A stretch of 64,000 nucleotides of DNA. Source: Actinobacteria bacterium HGW-Actinobacteria-4. GTDB lineage: Bacteria > Actinomycetota > Actinomycetes > Actinomycetales > Demequinaceae. The notes beneath the pieces are model-generated. The model made no database searches, was not told where the DNA came from, and was given only the letters and a program-made list of their open reading frames with translations. Where the stretch lies: NCBI GenBank assembly GCA_002841315.1, contig PHEW01000003.1:1-64000 (forward strand), read 5' to 3'. Every line of letters begins with the position of its first letter. The stretch's first letter is position 1. This document shows, in pieces, positions 17,311-27,116 of the stretch. The translations under genes and the position numbers were made by a program.

Positions 17311-19107
17311 ATGCGCACCGTAGCGTCTTCGCCAACCCTCGTAGACCGTCACGAGATCACCCACCTGACGGCTCTGCTGGCAGCCCGCGCCCACGCCAAA
17401 CCCCGGGCAGTCTTCGCCGAGGTCAAGGATCGCGACGGGGCGTGGCACGAGGTCACGTTGGGCGATTTTCGCACCCGCGTCAACGCTGTCGCCAAAGGCC
17501 TGATCGCCTCTGGCGTGGAGCCCGGTGACCGTGTGGGGATTATGGGCGACACCACCTACGAGTGGTCTGTCATGGACTTCGCCATCCTTGCCGCCGGCGC
17601 GATCAGCGTGCCCGTCTACCCGTCGTCATCTGCCACACAGGTGGAATGGATGGCGGCCGACGCTGGCATCAGTGTGATTGCCGTGGACACCGGAGCGCGG
17701 GCGGGCTTGGTTGCCCACGCCGCGAGCAGCGTCGTGGCGTTGGATGCCATGGGCCTGGACGGCCTCGCAGCGAAAGGCGCTGAAGTCCTGGATGCGGAAC
17801 TCGACGCTCGCACCGAGAACCTCAGTCCAGAGGACATCGCGACCATCATCTACACGTCCGGAACAACAGGCCGTCCCAAGGGCGCGATGCTCTCTCACGG
17901 CAACTTCGTGGAGCAGGTGCTCAACATTGAGCGGGACCCCAACTTTGGGGGGTTCGTCGCGGGAGACGCGCGCCTGCTGTTGTTCCTGCCGCTTGCCCAT
18001 GTGTTTGGTCGCATCGCGATGATTCTGGCAATGTCCGCGGGGGCGGTCATTGGCTACGCTCCAACCCACACCACACTGGCCGCTGACCTGGCGTCCTTCC
18101 GCCCCACCTTCATGGTGTTGGTGCCGCGCGTCCTCGAGACCGTCTACAACAAGGCCGATGCTGCCCAGACGGGGGCGAAGAAGCGCATCTTCCGGTGGGC
18201 GGCGCGGGTGGCACGCCAGCACGCCAAGGCGTGCGAAGGTGGCACCCCAGCGCGGGGACTGCGGATCCGCCTGGCGATCGCTGACCGGCTGGTGCTATCC
18301 AAGATCCGCGCGCGCCTGGGCGGCCAGCTCCGGTATGCGCTGTCCGGCGGGGCGCGGCTCAACGAGGATGTGGGTCACTTCTTTGAAGGTGTAGGCGTCA
18401 CGGTGCTGCAGGGCTATGGGCTCACGGAGACCACCGCGGCCGCCATGGGAACCCCCGAATCCGCCAGGGTGATGGGCACCGTGGGCAGGCCCATCGCGGG
18501 CAACGAGATGGCGCTCGCGGATGACGGCGAGATCATGCTGCGCGGCGCAAGCTTGTTCCACGGTTACTGGAATGACCCCCACGCCACCGCCCAAGTCATG
18601 CATGACGGCTGGTTCGCCACCGGAGACACGGGTGTGATGGTGGACGGTGCCCTCAGCATCGTGGGCCGCAAGAAGGAAATCCTGGTGCTGTCCTCCGGCA
18701 AGAACGTCCAACCCGCAGTGCTCGAGAACTCGATGCGCTCCCACCCTGCGATTCAGGACTCGGTGGTGGTGGGCGATGGCAAGCACTTTGTGTCTGCCCT
18801 GGTCGCGCTCGATGAGGTGATGCTGCCCGCGTGGCTCAGTTCTCATGCCTTGCCGGACATGAGTGTAGAAGAGGCGGCCGCGAACTCGACGGTACGGGAG
18901 TTGATTTCGAGGGCGATAGCGCTCGCGAACGCGCAGGTGTCCCGCGCGGAGTCGATTCGCGAGTTCCGGATTCTGCCTGCCTCGTTTACGGAGGCCCGCG
19001 AGGAACTCACGGCGTCCCTCAAGACCCGGCGCGCGGTGATCATGGAGCACTACGCCAAGGTGGTCGACGAGATCTACTCGAAGGCGATGCCCACCTCGCA
19101 GCCCTGA
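17311..19107 (+). CDS. Long-chain fatty acid-CoA ligase (AMP-forming)
   Basis: 598 residues, ANL superfamily. The AMP/phosphate loop YTSGTTGRPKGAMLSH lies near residue 181, the GYGLTETTA motif follows in mid-protein, and the C-terminal hinge and catalytic Lys region GRKKEILVLSSGKNVQP near residue 452. It activates fatty acids for beta-oxidation or lipid synthesis. The start at 17311 is set by the -10 box TACGAT 6 bases upstream; longer frames (17146, 17230) would run through the promoter and palindrome. The product is likely cytoplasmic or membrane-associated. Confidence 0.92.
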   Translation: MRTVASSPTLVDRHEITHLTALLAARAHAKPRAVFAEVKDRDGAWHEVTLGDFRTRVNAVAKGLIASGVEPGDRVGIMGDTTYEWSVMDFAILAAGAISVPVYPSSSATQVEWMAADAGISVIAVDTGARAGLVAHAASSVVALDAMGLDGLAAKGAEVLDAELDARTENLSPEDIATIIYTSGTTGRPKGAMLSHGNFVEQVLNIERDPNFGGFVAGDARLLLFLPLAHVFGRIAMILAMSAGAVIGYAPTHTTLAADLASFRPTFMVLVPRVLETVYNKADAAQTGAKKRIFRWAARVARQHAKACEGGTPARGLRIRLAIADRLVLSKIRARLGGQLRYALSGGARLNEDVGHFFEGVGVTVLQGYGLTETTAAAMGTPESARVMGTVGRPIAGNEMALADDGEIMLRGASLFHGYWNDPHATAQVMHDGWFATGDTGVMVDGALSIVGRKKEILVLSSGKNVQPAVLENSMRSHPAIQDSVVVGDGKHFVSALVALDEVMLPAWLSSHALPDMSVEEAAANSTVRELISRAIALANAQVSRAESIREFRILPASFTEAREELTASLKTRRAVIMEHYAKVVDEIYSKAMPTSQP

Positions 19108-19138
19108 CGCTCCCGCCGCCACTGATTAGGCTGGCGAC

Positions 19139-20005
19139 ATGACCGAACCCGCCTCCGTGGCGCCCTCAACCATGACGCTCGCCGACGGCCGCACGCTCGA
19201 GTACTACGACGCGCGCCGTAAGGACAGCGATCTTGTGGTCGTGTATCACCACGGGACCCCCAACATCGGCGAGCCTCCGCTGCCGGTCTTGGAAGCATCG
19301 GCCGCACGGGGGATTAGCTGGGTGTCGTTCAGCCGCCCCGGCTACGCTAACTCGACGCGGGTGAAGGGGCGCGCTGTCTCGCACGTCGCTGAGGATGTGG
19401 CGCAGGTAACCGATGCTCTGGGCGTGGAGCGCTTTGCGGTTCTGGGGCACTCGGGTGGAGGGCCGCACGCACTTGCTTGCGCGGCGTTGCTGCCTGACCG
19501 CGTGAGTGCCGTGGTGTCGATCGCGGGGCTCGCGCCGCTCTTGGTTGACGGGTTCGAGCGCGAGGGAGACGCTTGGTTTGAGGGCATGTACGCGGGAGGC
19601 AAGCTGGAGTTGAAGGCCGCCGTTGCAGGAGCGAAAGCGCTGCGCGCCCTGCTCTCGGAAGTGGAGTGGGATCCCGACATGTTCACGGCTGGGGACGTTG
19701 AAGCGTTTGGAGGGCCGTGGGGGTGGCTTCACCATGTGGTCGAGATGGCGAACGCGGGCGGCGTGAGCGGCATGATCGACGACAACCTCGCCTTTGTGCA
19801 CCCATGGGGGTTTGAGTTGGCGGACGTTGCGGCGCCTACGTTGCTAATGCACGGCGACCGCGACCGGATTGTGCCCGTGCGGCACAGCGAGTGGATCGCG
19901 GAGCGGCTGCCAGATGTAGAGGTGTGGCGCGAGGAGGAGCACAGTCATATCTCGGTGCTGATGCGCGCCGAGGACGCGCTGGACTGGATCGTGGCGCACC
20001 GCTGA
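19139..20005 (+). CDS. Alpha/beta hydrolase
   Basis: 288 residues. Nucleophile elbow GHSGGGP (near residue 103), oxyanion region YHHGTPN, acid Asp in MHGDRDRIVP and catalytic His in EEHSHISVL. The reaction is not predictable. ATG at 19139 is 6 bases after TAGGCT (19127-19132), the leaderless pattern. 31 bp after the acyl-CoA ligase gene. Confidence 0.88.
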   Translation: MTEPASVAPSTMTLADGRTLEYYDARRKDSDLVVVYHHGTPNIGEPPLPVLEASAARGISWVSFSRPGYANSTRVKGRAVSHVAEDVAQVTDALGVERFAVLGHSGGGPHALACAALLPDRVSAVVSIAGLAPLLVDGFEREGDAWFEGMYAGGKLELKAAVAGAKALRALLSEVEWDPDMFTAGDVEAFGGPWGWLHHVVEMANAGGVSGMIDDNLAFVHPWGFELADVAAPTLLMHGDRDRIVPVRHSEWIAERLPDVEVWREEEHSHISVLMRAEDALDWIVAHR

Positions 20006-20078
20006 CTGGTTGGCAAGCCCCTTCGGCGAGATTCGGCAAGCCCTAGCGCTCCAGGGAACGTTGCGAGACACTTGCACT

Positions 20079-21041
20079 GTGGCACCGGATGGCGTCGTCG
20101 AATGGTTGCTCGCGGGCGATCCGTCCGTCGAGTACCAGACGCGGTCGCGCCTGCTGAGAGAGCCGCCGGAGGCGCTTCGACCACTGCGGGCACGCATCGC
20201 CACAGAAGGTTGGGGCGCACGTTTCCTGGCCGCGCGAGACCCCGCCACCGGGATGTGGGGCGGCGGCCTTTACTCGCCCAAGTGGATCTCGACGCACTAC
20301 ACGCTGCTTGACCTCATCGCGTTGGGCATCGATCCCCAGGCGCCAGGATTCCAGGAGTCGGCGGCGATCCTCGTTGACGGATTGTGGCCCGATGCTGCTG
20401 GGATGGCAGCGCGCCGCAGGCCCGTCGACACCTGCATCGCGGGGATGCTGGTGACCATCGGGGTTTACGCAGCGCTGGGTTCGCGTGCACTGCCCGGCGG
20501 GCGCGCGGCGGACGCGACCTTGCGCGAGATCGTGGACCACCTCTTGGATGTCCGGTTGGCAGACGGCGGATGGAACTGCCAGAGCTGGATGGGCGACAGT
20601 CACAGTTCTCTGCACACAACGGTCTCTGTGGCCGAGGCGATGCGGGACTGGGCCGCCGGTGAAGACACGTATCGAGCGGCCGATGCTCGTGCCACGGGGC
20701 CGGGCGTGTGGGAGTTCTTGTGGCGGCATCGGATGTCGCGTTCGGAGCGGACCGGCGAGGTGATTGACCCTCGCATGGAGCGGATGCCGTTTCCAAGCCG
20801 GTGGTACTACGACACGCTACGCGGGTTGGTGTACCTCGCGTCAGTGGGTGCGCCGTGGGATGACAGGATGGCCGATGCCGTGGCCGGGCTAGTCTCTAGG
20901 CGCGACGCGGACGGTCGCTGGCCGCTCAATGCCGGCTACTCGAACAAGACTCACTTCTCGATGGAGCGAGTGGGTTCGCCCAGCAGGTGGAACACCTTGC
21001 GCGCGTTGCTGGTGCTTGACGCCTACGGAGGGTACGCCTAA
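20079..21041 (+). CDS. Alpha/alpha-toroid (squalene cyclase/prenyltransferase-like) protein of unknown function
   Basis: About 320 residues. Repeated segments resembling toroid inner-helix turns are visible: DGGWNCQSW, WYYDTLRGLVYLA and DADGRWPLNAGYSNKTHF, with conserved aromatic and Gly/Trp pairs. No DXDD cyclase acid motif is evident, so it may not be a terpene cyclase. No signal peptide. The start is uncertain: GTG 20079 places it just before a WLLAGDPSVEYQ opening usual for these proteins; TTG 20010, 4 bp after the hydrolase stop, is the alternative. Confidence 0.65.
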   Translation: MAPDGVVEWLLAGDPSVEYQTRSRLLREPPEALRPLRARIATEGWGARFLAARDPATGMWGGGLYSPKWISTHYTLLDLIALGIDPQAPGFQESAAILVDGLWPDAAGMAARRRPVDTCIAGMLVTIGVYAALGSRALPGGRAADATLREIVDHLLDVRLADGGWNCQSWMGDSHSSLHTTVSVAEAMRDWAAGEDTYRAADARATGPGVWEFLWRHRMSRSERTGEVIDPRMERMPFPSRWYYDTLRGLVYLASVGAPWDDRMADAVAGLVSRRDADGRWPLNAGYSNKTHFSMERVGSPSRWNTLRALLVLDAYGGYA

Positions 21042-21257
21042 CGACCAGGGCGGGCGCGCGATCTCGATCGCCACCAGCGCATCAATCGCATATCTCATGG
21101 GACGCTCCTCGCCGCGCACGCTCCTGGGCACGACCATACCCCTCGCCGCACGCGATGTCTGGTCGCGTGGCGGTTGGCACGCCGGGCTCCGTCACGGTTG
21201 AGTCACGGTTCCCAGACAACCCCGAGAGGGCGGCCCCCGCCTGGAAGCCTGATCCAC

Positions 21258-21860
21258 ATGAACTCACTGACCCCGCAGTCCGCATCCACCTTGACCACTT
21301 CTGCACGCCGCGTGATCGCGGCGGCGTTCGCCTCGCTCGCGGCATCGGCGCTCGTCGCGGGCTGCTCGGGAACGTCGGCGGAGCCCGCCACGTCCGCCCC
21401 CGCCTCCGCAGCACCAACGACCGCCGCGGCAGACCCCTTCTGCGACAGCTTTGGGGATTTCGCCACGGCGATCGCGGCTCGCAACGCCGTCGAGGCCACA
21501 AGCGGAGGCTACTGGCGCGCGTACGGCAGCAACCCGGACCCCGAGCCCGCCGGCGCGCTCGAGGAGATCAACGCCCTCGGTGCGGGGGAGTACCAGAGCG
21601 CTGTTGACGACGTCGAGGCTGCGTTGCTCGCGATGGCGGAGGCCATAGACGACGCCGACATCGACGCGCACCTCACGGCACTGATGGACTTCAACGAGAA
21701 CCTCTTTGGCCGCATGGCGGCAGTCTCCGCAAACTCGACGAGCCTCGAACAGTACGGCGCCGATGCTGCAGTCGCCGTTCCGGAAGGCGAGCAGGGCCGG
21801 GCGGCGGCTACAGCGGCAAACGCGGCGATCAACGCGTACGCCAGCGAGCGCTGCTCTTGA
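21258..21860 (+). CDS. Secreted lipoprotein of unknown function
   Basis: 200 residues. Signal peptide with lipobox LVAGCS, then an Ala/Thr/Pro-rich linker and a compact, mostly helical domain with Cys in FCDSF and a terminal Cys (ERCS) that may pair. The start ATG at 21258 is the one preceding a proper signal peptide; the upstream in-frame extension is Arg/Pro-rich and implausible. I see nothing in the 216 bp before it. Function not recognised. Confidence 0.75.
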   Translation: MNSLTPQSASTLTTSARRVIAAAFASLAASALVAGCSGTSAEPATSAPASAAPTTAAADPFCDSFGDFATAIAARNAVEATSGGYWRAYGSNPDPEPAGALEEINALGAGEYQSAVDDVEAALLAMAEAIDDADIDAHLTALMDFNENLFGRMAAVSANSTSLEQYGADAAVAVPEGEQGRAAATAANAAINAYASERCS

Positions 21861-21942
21861 GGCAGACTCCCCGCCGATATGTCAGTCACCTCGCATAGCA
21901 TGTGGGAAGTGGCAGGACCACAACAGCGGGGAGGCTGCATAG

Positions 21943-22911
21943 ATGAGTGACTTAGCAATCGAGACCCACGGCCTGGTCAAGGTGTTCGGCAAGGAACGCG
22001 CCGTCGACGGCGTCGATCTCGCGATTGAACGTGGAGGCATTCACGGCTTCCTAGGACCCAACGGCGCAGGCAAGACCACCTGCATCCGCATGCTCGCCAC
22101 GCTGCTCCGGCCGGACGCAGGCACAGCCACTGTGCTTGGACATGATGTGGTTCATGCGGCCGACGAGGTCCGCTCCTTGGTCAGCCTGACCGGCCAGTTC
22201 GCGTCCGTGGACGGGGACCTCACCGGCCGCGAGAACCTGCGTCTGATCGGCAAGCTCTTCGGCTATTCCGGCCCTCAGGCTCTGAAGCGCGCCGACGAAC
22301 TCCTGGGTGCGTTCGGCCTCGAGGGCGCCGCCGACCGCCAGGTGAAGAAGTACTCCGGGGGCATGCGCCGGCGCATCGATATCGCCGCGAGCATCGTCGT
22401 CACGCCCGAACTGTTGTTCCTGGATGAGCCCACCACGGGCCTGGACCCGCGCAGCCGCAACGAGGTGTGGGACATCATCCGCGCGATGGTGGGCACCGGC
22501 ACCACCGTGATGCTGACCACCCAGTACTTGGACGAGGCCGACCAGCTCGCGGACCGCATCTCCGTGATTGACCGCGGCACGATCATCGCCGAGGGCACGT
22601 CGAGCGAGCTCAAGGCGTCCGTGGGGAGTGGGTCGCTGCACGTGCGCGTCATGCACCGTGCTGACCGGGCCGCCGCGAAGGCGATCCTGGAGAAGGAGCT
22701 GGGAGTCGAGATCTCGGAGCCGGTGGACCCCCAAGCGCTCACCGCCGCGATCGAGAAGTCCGGCCCCGTGACTCGCGCGCTCACCGCGCTCGAGGCCGCG
22801 AACATCGACCTCGCTCAGTTCTCACTGGGCCAGCCCACGCTTGACGAGGTGTTCCTCGCGCTGACCGGTCATCCCGCTGAAGATTCCACCGACGAGGAGG
22901 CCGCAGCATGA
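21943..22911 (+). CDS. ABC transporter ATPase, DrrA (daunorubicin exporter) type
   Basis: 322 residues. Walker A GPNGAGKT (residues 38-45), signature [12 protein letters not shown], Walker B LLFLDEP, and the C-terminal DrrA-type extension (residues 225-322). It powers export by the ABC-2 permease whose gene overlaps it by 4 bp (ATGA). Substrate unknown: drug, lipid or peptide. GGGGAGG precedes the ATG. Confidence 0.92.
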   Translation: MSDLAIETHGLVKVFGKERAVDGVDLAIERGGIHGFLGPNGAGKTTCIRMLATLLRPDAGTATVLGHDVVHAADEVRSLVSLTGQFASVDGDLTGRENLRLIGKLFGYSGPQALKRADELLGAFGLEGAADRQVKKYSGGMRRRIDIAASIVVTPELLFLDEPTTGLDPRSRNEVWDIIRAMVGTGTTVMLTTQYLDEADQLADRISVIDRGTIIAEGTSSELKASVGSGSLHVRVMHRADRAAAKAILEKELGVEISEPVDPQALTAAIEKSGPVTRALTALEAANIDLAQFSLGQPTLDEVFLALTGHPAEDSTDEEAAA

Positions 22912-23783
22912 GCGCGTCCACTGATACCAAAGCCACCGACGCGACGGCCCCCGCGACCACCGAGGCCAAGGCGCCCCAAGCATCAGCCATCGTTTCCGCA
23001 CTGGCAAGTACGGAACGTCCTCAGCGACCAGGTCCGCTGTCCACATCGCTGACGTTCGGGTGGCGCGCGCTGCTCAAGATCAAGCATGTGCCCGAGCAAC
23101 TCTTTGACGTGACCGCGTTCCCGATCATCATGACGCTGATGTTCACGGTGCTCTTTGGTGGGGCGCTGGCTGGAAGCACGGACCAGTACGTGCAGTTCTT
23201 CCTGCCGGGGATCATGGTGCAGTCGCTGATCATGATCACCATGTACACCGGCCACACGCTGCGCACGGACATCGAGAAGGGCGTATTCGACCGGTTCAGG
23301 TCGCTGCCCATCTGGCGGCCTTCGGCGCTGGTGGGGATGCTGCTGGGCGACACGGTGAGGTTCACCATCGCGGCCATCGTGACGTCAGTGGTGGGGCTGT
23401 TCCTGGGCTGGCGTCCGGGCGGCGGGTTCCTGGGTGTGACTCAGGGAGTGCTGCTAATCCTGGTGTTCGCGTTCTCGCTGGGCTGGATCTGGACGTTCCT
23501 GAGCCTGCTGTTGCGCTCCGCGAACTCCATCATGGGTGTCGCGATGTTGATCATCACGCCGCTGACCTTTGGCTCCAACATCTTCGTGGACCCGGCCACC
23601 ATGCCGGGCTGGCTGCAGGTGTGGGTGGGGGTCAACCCGGTGTCGCACCTCGTCACCGCAGTGCGCGAACTGATGGGCGGCATGCCATTGGGCTCGAGCC
23701 TCGCGCTCACGCTGCTGTGGTCGGCCGGTTTGGTCGCCGTGTTTGGCACGTTGACGATGTGGAAGTACCGCGACCCAAGGTAG
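22908..23783 (+). CDS. ABC-2 transporter permease, DrrB type
   Basis: 291 residues: a cytoplasmic Ala/Thr-rich N-terminus of about 45 residues, six membrane segments and the ABC-2 signature region ([20 protein letters not shown]). Pairs with the DrrA-type ATPase encoded upstream. Converges on the tetR gene with 20 bp between stops. Confidence 0.9.
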   Translation: MSASTDTKATDATAPATTEAKAPQASAIVSALASTERPQRPGPLSTSLTFGWRALLKIKHVPEQLFDVTAFPIIMTLMFTVLFGGALAGSTDQYVQFFLPGIMVQSLIMITMYTGHTLRTDIEKGVFDRFRSLPIWRPSALVGMLLGDTVRFTIAAIVTSVVGLFLGWRPGGGFLGVTQGVLLILVFAFSLGWIWTFLSLLLRSANSIMGVAMLIITPLTFGSNIFVDPATMPGWLQVWVGVNPVSHLVTAVRELMGGMPLGSSLALTLLWSAGLVAVFGTLTMWKYRDPR

Positions 23784-23803
23784 GCGGCGCGGCCCGCGGC
23801 GAC

Positions 23804-24421
23804 TCAGTCTTCGAGGACTCTGGCGACCATCGCCTCGATTGACGCAATGTCCTCGGGGTCGAGGCTCACGCAGTCGGGGTGGATCAGGTGATAGGCCTCC
23901 AGCGATGCCTGCGCTGCAGATACCGCGGCGAAGGCGCGCAACCGGTGATCTGGCTTGGCGTCGCGGACGTCGGCCACTCTCGATAGCCCCTTCGCGAAGG
24001 CATCAGCAATTTCTTGAACGAGGCCCGACGAGGTCGCCTCGCCGCTCATGTCCTGGACCGCGCGCATGTCGCGGAGCACGGCCTTGACCTCGGGGGGGCA
24101 CTGCGCGAGCGTCTCCAACAACTGATGGACCAGGATTGCGCGACCTTCCCGCGTGGTGAGGTCGTGAGGCTGCATCGCGAGTGCCCGTAGCTGCGCGATG
24201 GGGAGGGAGACTATCTCGCGGTATATCTCGTCCTTGGATGTGAAGTGGTAGTACAGGGCGGCCTTGGTCACGCCGAGCGCCTCCGCGACGTCACGAATGG
24301 AGGTCTCCGCGAAGCCCTTCTCGCCAAAGAGTTGCGCTGCCGTCACGAGGATGCGCTCGCGAGTATCGGTGCGGCGCGCGTCCGCAACGCTGGCGCCTGC
24401 TTTTGCACTGTCTTGCGCCAT
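23804..24421 (-). CDS. TetR-family transcriptional regulator
   Basis: 205 residues. N-terminal HTH (RILVTAAQLFGEKGFAETSIRDVAEALGVTKAALYYHFTSKDEIY) and an all-helical ligand domain. GAGGAGG precedes the ATG. Divergent from the MMPL transporter gene; the shared intergenic region has two related operator-like sites, so the MMPL gene and tetR itself are the likely targets. The drrAB genes converge on it. Confidence 0.9.
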   Translation of the reverse strand: MAQDSAKAGASVADARRTDTRERILVTAAQLFGEKGFAETSIRDVAEALGVTKAALYYHFTSKDEIYREIVSLPIAQLRALAMQPHDLTTREGRAILVHQLLETLAQCPPEVKAVLRDMRAVQDMSGEATSSGLVQEIADAFAKGLSRVADVRDAKPDHRLRAFAAVSAAQASLEAYHLIHPDCVSLDPEDIASIEAMVARVLED

Positions 24422-24460
24422 CGGTGGACCTCCTCAAACTCGGTGCGTCAATTTAACTTG

Positions 24461-24522
24461 ACGAACGGTTAGTTAGCGTGCGATGCTCACTCTGACAGTT
24501 TATCTTACCGATCGTTCAGTAA
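24461..24522. promoter_or_regulatory. Divergent TetR operator region
   Basis: TTACCGATCGTTCAGTAA (24505-24522) is an 18 bp near-palindrome (14 of 18 positions symmetric). A second site, GACGAACGGTTAGTTAG (24460-24476), matches its complement at about 11 of 18 positions, sharing GAACGnTnnGT. They lie between the divergent tetR and MMPL genes, one near each start. Confidence 0.55.
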
Positions 24523-24539
24523 CTCCGAAAGGGTCCCTA

Positions 24540-26816
24540 ATGCGCTCGATTGCCCGCCTCGCCGTTCGTGCTCCTGTAGCCGTCATTATTGCCTGGATTG
24601 CCGCGGTGATCGGGCTCCAGGCCGTCAACATCGCCGCCGGACCCGACATGCGGGATGCGTTCTCGCTCGACGGCGCCGACTCCCAGGCGGCGTACGACCT
24701 GCTTGGGGAGTCGTTCCCGGAACTCGCGGGCGATGTGGACCTTCTGGCATGGAGCGTGAGCGACGGTGACGTGCGCGATCCCGCGTTGCGCGACGCCGCG
24801 CAAGAGTGGCTCGCCGAGATTGCCGCAGTCGATGCTGTCGCCACCGTGGTGAGTCCGTTCTCGCCGCAAGGCGCGCACCAGATCAGCGCCGACGGCACCA
24901 TCGCGTACTCGCAGATCGGTTACGTCGACACTGCCTACAACCTCGACATCGACGGCCTTGAGGCGGTGGGTGAGGTGGTCCACGCAGCGCACGGCTCGCA
25001 GGTCAACGACACTGTCATGACGGTGGGCCTTGTGGGGTCGGGCGCGAGCCGGCTCACGGACCCTGAGGTGGGCGTGGGGGAGCTGCTCGGCGTCGCGATC
25101 GCCGCTGTCATCTTGTACTTCGCATTCGGCACGGTGCGCGCGGCGACGGTGCCATTGGTCTCCGCGATCGTGGCGCTCGGGGGTTCGCTCGCGGCGCTCG
25201 GGCTGTTCTCGCAGCTCACGCCCATCGCGCTGACCGCGCCGCTGCTCTCGGTCCTGCTCGGTATGGGTATCGGCATCGACTACGCGCTGTTCATCGTAAA
25301 CAGGCACCGCACGGCCCTGCGCGGCGGAATGGAAGTGCGCCGCAGCATCGTCGCGTCCATCACGACGTCGGGCCGGGCAGTGGTGTTCGCGGGCATGACG
25401 GTGTTCATCTCGCTTACCGGGATGTTGGTGCCGCAGGTCCAGTTCCTGTCGAGCTTGGCCATCGCGGCGGCCATCACCGTGGTGTTCTCAGTAGCGGCGT
25501 CGGTGACCTTGGTGCCCGCGATGCTGACGTTGCTGGGCATGCGGGTGCTGTCCAAGCGCGAGCGGGAAGTCCTCGCCGCCAGCGGGGACGCGAGCGGGTC
25601 CGGGACCGCTTCCCAAGAGAGGGCGTGGTCGCAAGAGGCACAGTCGGGGCGGTTCGCCTCTCTGGTGGAGCGCCGGCCGTTGTGGGCCAGCGTTGCCGCG
25701 CTCGCGCTCTTGCTGGTCTTGGCAATCCCCACGCTGAGCATGCGGTTGGGTTCGACCGACGCTGGGAACGACCCCGCTGGCTCGTCCACCAGGATCGCCT
25801 ACGACTTGGTTGCAGAAGGATTCGGCGAGGGCTCCAATGCCGCGATGGTGGTGACGGTGGATCTGTCCTCGGCGGCGCCCGTGACCCAGGACGCGCCGCC
25901 GCAAGCGCTGATGGAACTGACCGGAGCGCTGGGAGACGATAACTCGGTGGCCGCAGCCATGGGGCCGCTCGTCAACGCGGCGGGTGACGCCGCGGTGATT
26001 CACGTGATCCCGGTAGGGGGTTCTCAGGAACTCGACACCGAGCAGTTGCTCGAGCGCATCCGCGGGGACTACGCCGTGACCGCGGACACCGCAGGCTTCC
26101 CCACCCACGTGGGCGGAGCGGTGGCCACGTGGTCCGACTTCACGGACCGCATTGCCGATTCGTTGCCGGTGTTCTTCGCGCTCGTAGTGGGGCTGTCGAT
26201 GCTGGTGCTACTGGTCGCGTTCCGGTCCTTGATGTTGCCGCTCATTGGCGCGGCCATGAATATGCTGTCTGCGGCGGCGGCTTTCGGTGTGGTGGTGGCG
26301 GTGTTCCAGTGGGGCTGGGGACGCGAGCTGATCGGCACCGGCGATGGCGCGCCCATCGAGCCGTTCGCCCCGCTGATTCTGTTTGCGCTGCTCTTTGGGC
26401 TGTCGATGGATTACCAGGTGTTCCTGGTCTCGCGCATGGCCGAACTGTGGCACGCGACCGGGGACAACGCGCTCGCGGTGAGGCGCGGCCTCGCGGAGGT
26501 CTCGCGAGTGATCATTGCGGCTGCGTCCATCATGGTGGTGGTGTTTGGCTCGTTCGTGACGTCGGACGCCCGGGTCATGAAGCTGCTGGGCCTCGGCCTT
26601 GCCGTAGCGATTCTGATCGACGCGTTCGTGATCCGCGTGTTCCTCATGCCCGCGGTGATGCGGCTCCTGGGCCCGCGCGTGTGGTGGATCCCCGCGTGGC
26701 TGGACCGAGTTCTGCCGCACATCGACATCGATGGGACGGCGCACACGGCTGAAGCGCCGGGCGGTGCCGCAACACATGCACGCGCTCCGGAACTGGTGGG
26801 TGCTGCTCGGCAATAG
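24540..26816 (+). CDS. MMPL-family (RND-type) transporter
   Basis: 758 residues with the duplicated RND layout: one TM helix, a large outer domain, then a block of five TM helices, repeated twice. The GxxxDY element of the family appears twice (GIGIDYALF near residue 260 and GLSMDYQVF near 621); these Asp residues carry protons. It exports lipids or hydrophobic drugs. ATG 24540 with GAAAGGG upstream is preferred; the longer frame from 24483 would cross the operator at 24505-24522. Confidence 0.92.
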   Translation: MRSIARLAVRAPVAVIIAWIAAVIGLQAVNIAAGPDMRDAFSLDGADSQAAYDLLGESFPELAGDVDLLAWSVSDGDVRDPALRDAAQEWLAEIAAVDAVATVVSPFSPQGAHQISADGTIAYSQIGYVDTAYNLDIDGLEAVGEVVHAAHGSQVNDTVMTVGLVGSGASRLTDPEVGVGELLGVAIAAVILYFAFGTVRAATVPLVSAIVALGGSLAALGLFSQLTPIALTAPLLSVLLGMGIGIDYALFIVNRHRTALRGGMEVRRSIVASITTSGRAVVFAGMTVFISLTGMLVPQVQFLSSLAIAAAITVVFSVAASVTLVPAMLTLLGMRVLSKREREVLAASGDASGSGTASQERAWSQEAQSGRFASLVERRPLWASVAALALLLVLAIPTLSMRLGSTDAGNDPAGSSTRIAYDLVAEGFGEGSNAAMVVTVDLSSAAPVTQDAPPQALMELTGALGDDNSVAAAMGPLVNAAGDAAVIHVIPVGGSQELDTEQLLERIRGDYAVTADTAGFPTHVGGAVATWSDFTDRIADSLPVFFALVVGLSMLVLLVAFRSLMLPLIGAAMNMLSAAAAFGVVVAVFQWGWGRELIGTGDGAPIEPFAPLILFALLFGLSMDYQVFLVSRMAELWHATGDNALAVRRGLAEVSRVIIAAASIMVVVFGSFVTSDARVMKLLGLGLAVAILIDAFVIRVFLMPAVMRLLGPRVWWIPAWLDRVLPHIDIDGTAHTAEAPGGAATHARAPELVGAARQ

Positions 26817-26822
26817 TCTCCA

Positions 26823-26866
26823 GGGAGCCGATGCTGGGTCGAGTTTGTCGCCCGGCATCGGCTCCC
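26823..26866 (+). terminator. Hairpin built from an inverted pair of the iterated motif GCCGATGC
   Basis: GGGAGCCGATGC (26823-26834) pairs with GCATCGGCTCCC (26855-26866) over 12 bp, extendable by a U-G and two G-C pairs. It lies 6 bp after the MMPL stop and is probably its terminator, though without a T-run. Each arm carries the octamer that is over-represented across the window. Confidence 0.7.
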
Positions 26867-26891
26867 GCGTCGGGGCACTGACTTCTGTCGG

Positions 26892-26912
26892 TGTCCGGAC
26901 AATGTCCGGACA
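26892..26912. repeat. Two tandem TGTCCGGACA palindromes
   Basis: TGTCCGGACA occurs at 26892-26901 and 26903-26912, each a perfect 10 bp palindrome, spaced 11 bp centre to centre (one helical turn). The arrangement fits co-operative binding of a dimeric regulator. It lies in the 300 bp gap before the PIN-like gene; nothing else is recognised in the rest of that gap. Confidence 0.6.
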
Positions 26913-27116
26913 ATTTGCGCGCCGGTTCGCCCTCTTATTGGGCGCAGCGGTTGGCGAAGGCGAACGATCGCTCGCGTCGAGTGCCTGACTGCGGGATGTT
27001 CTTGGCGCGCCGGAGCCTGATACTGGAACTCACCGTGAGAAGTGCGATCCTTCAAGACACAGGCGCTGTGCCCGATGCGGCGATGCAAACCGGGTCCGCT
27101 TCGGAAGGATCACATC

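Noticed and set aside
21042-21257. Possible small gene between the toroid gene and the lipoprotein gene
   Set aside because: Only shadow frames without a ribosome site or promoter; nothing supported.
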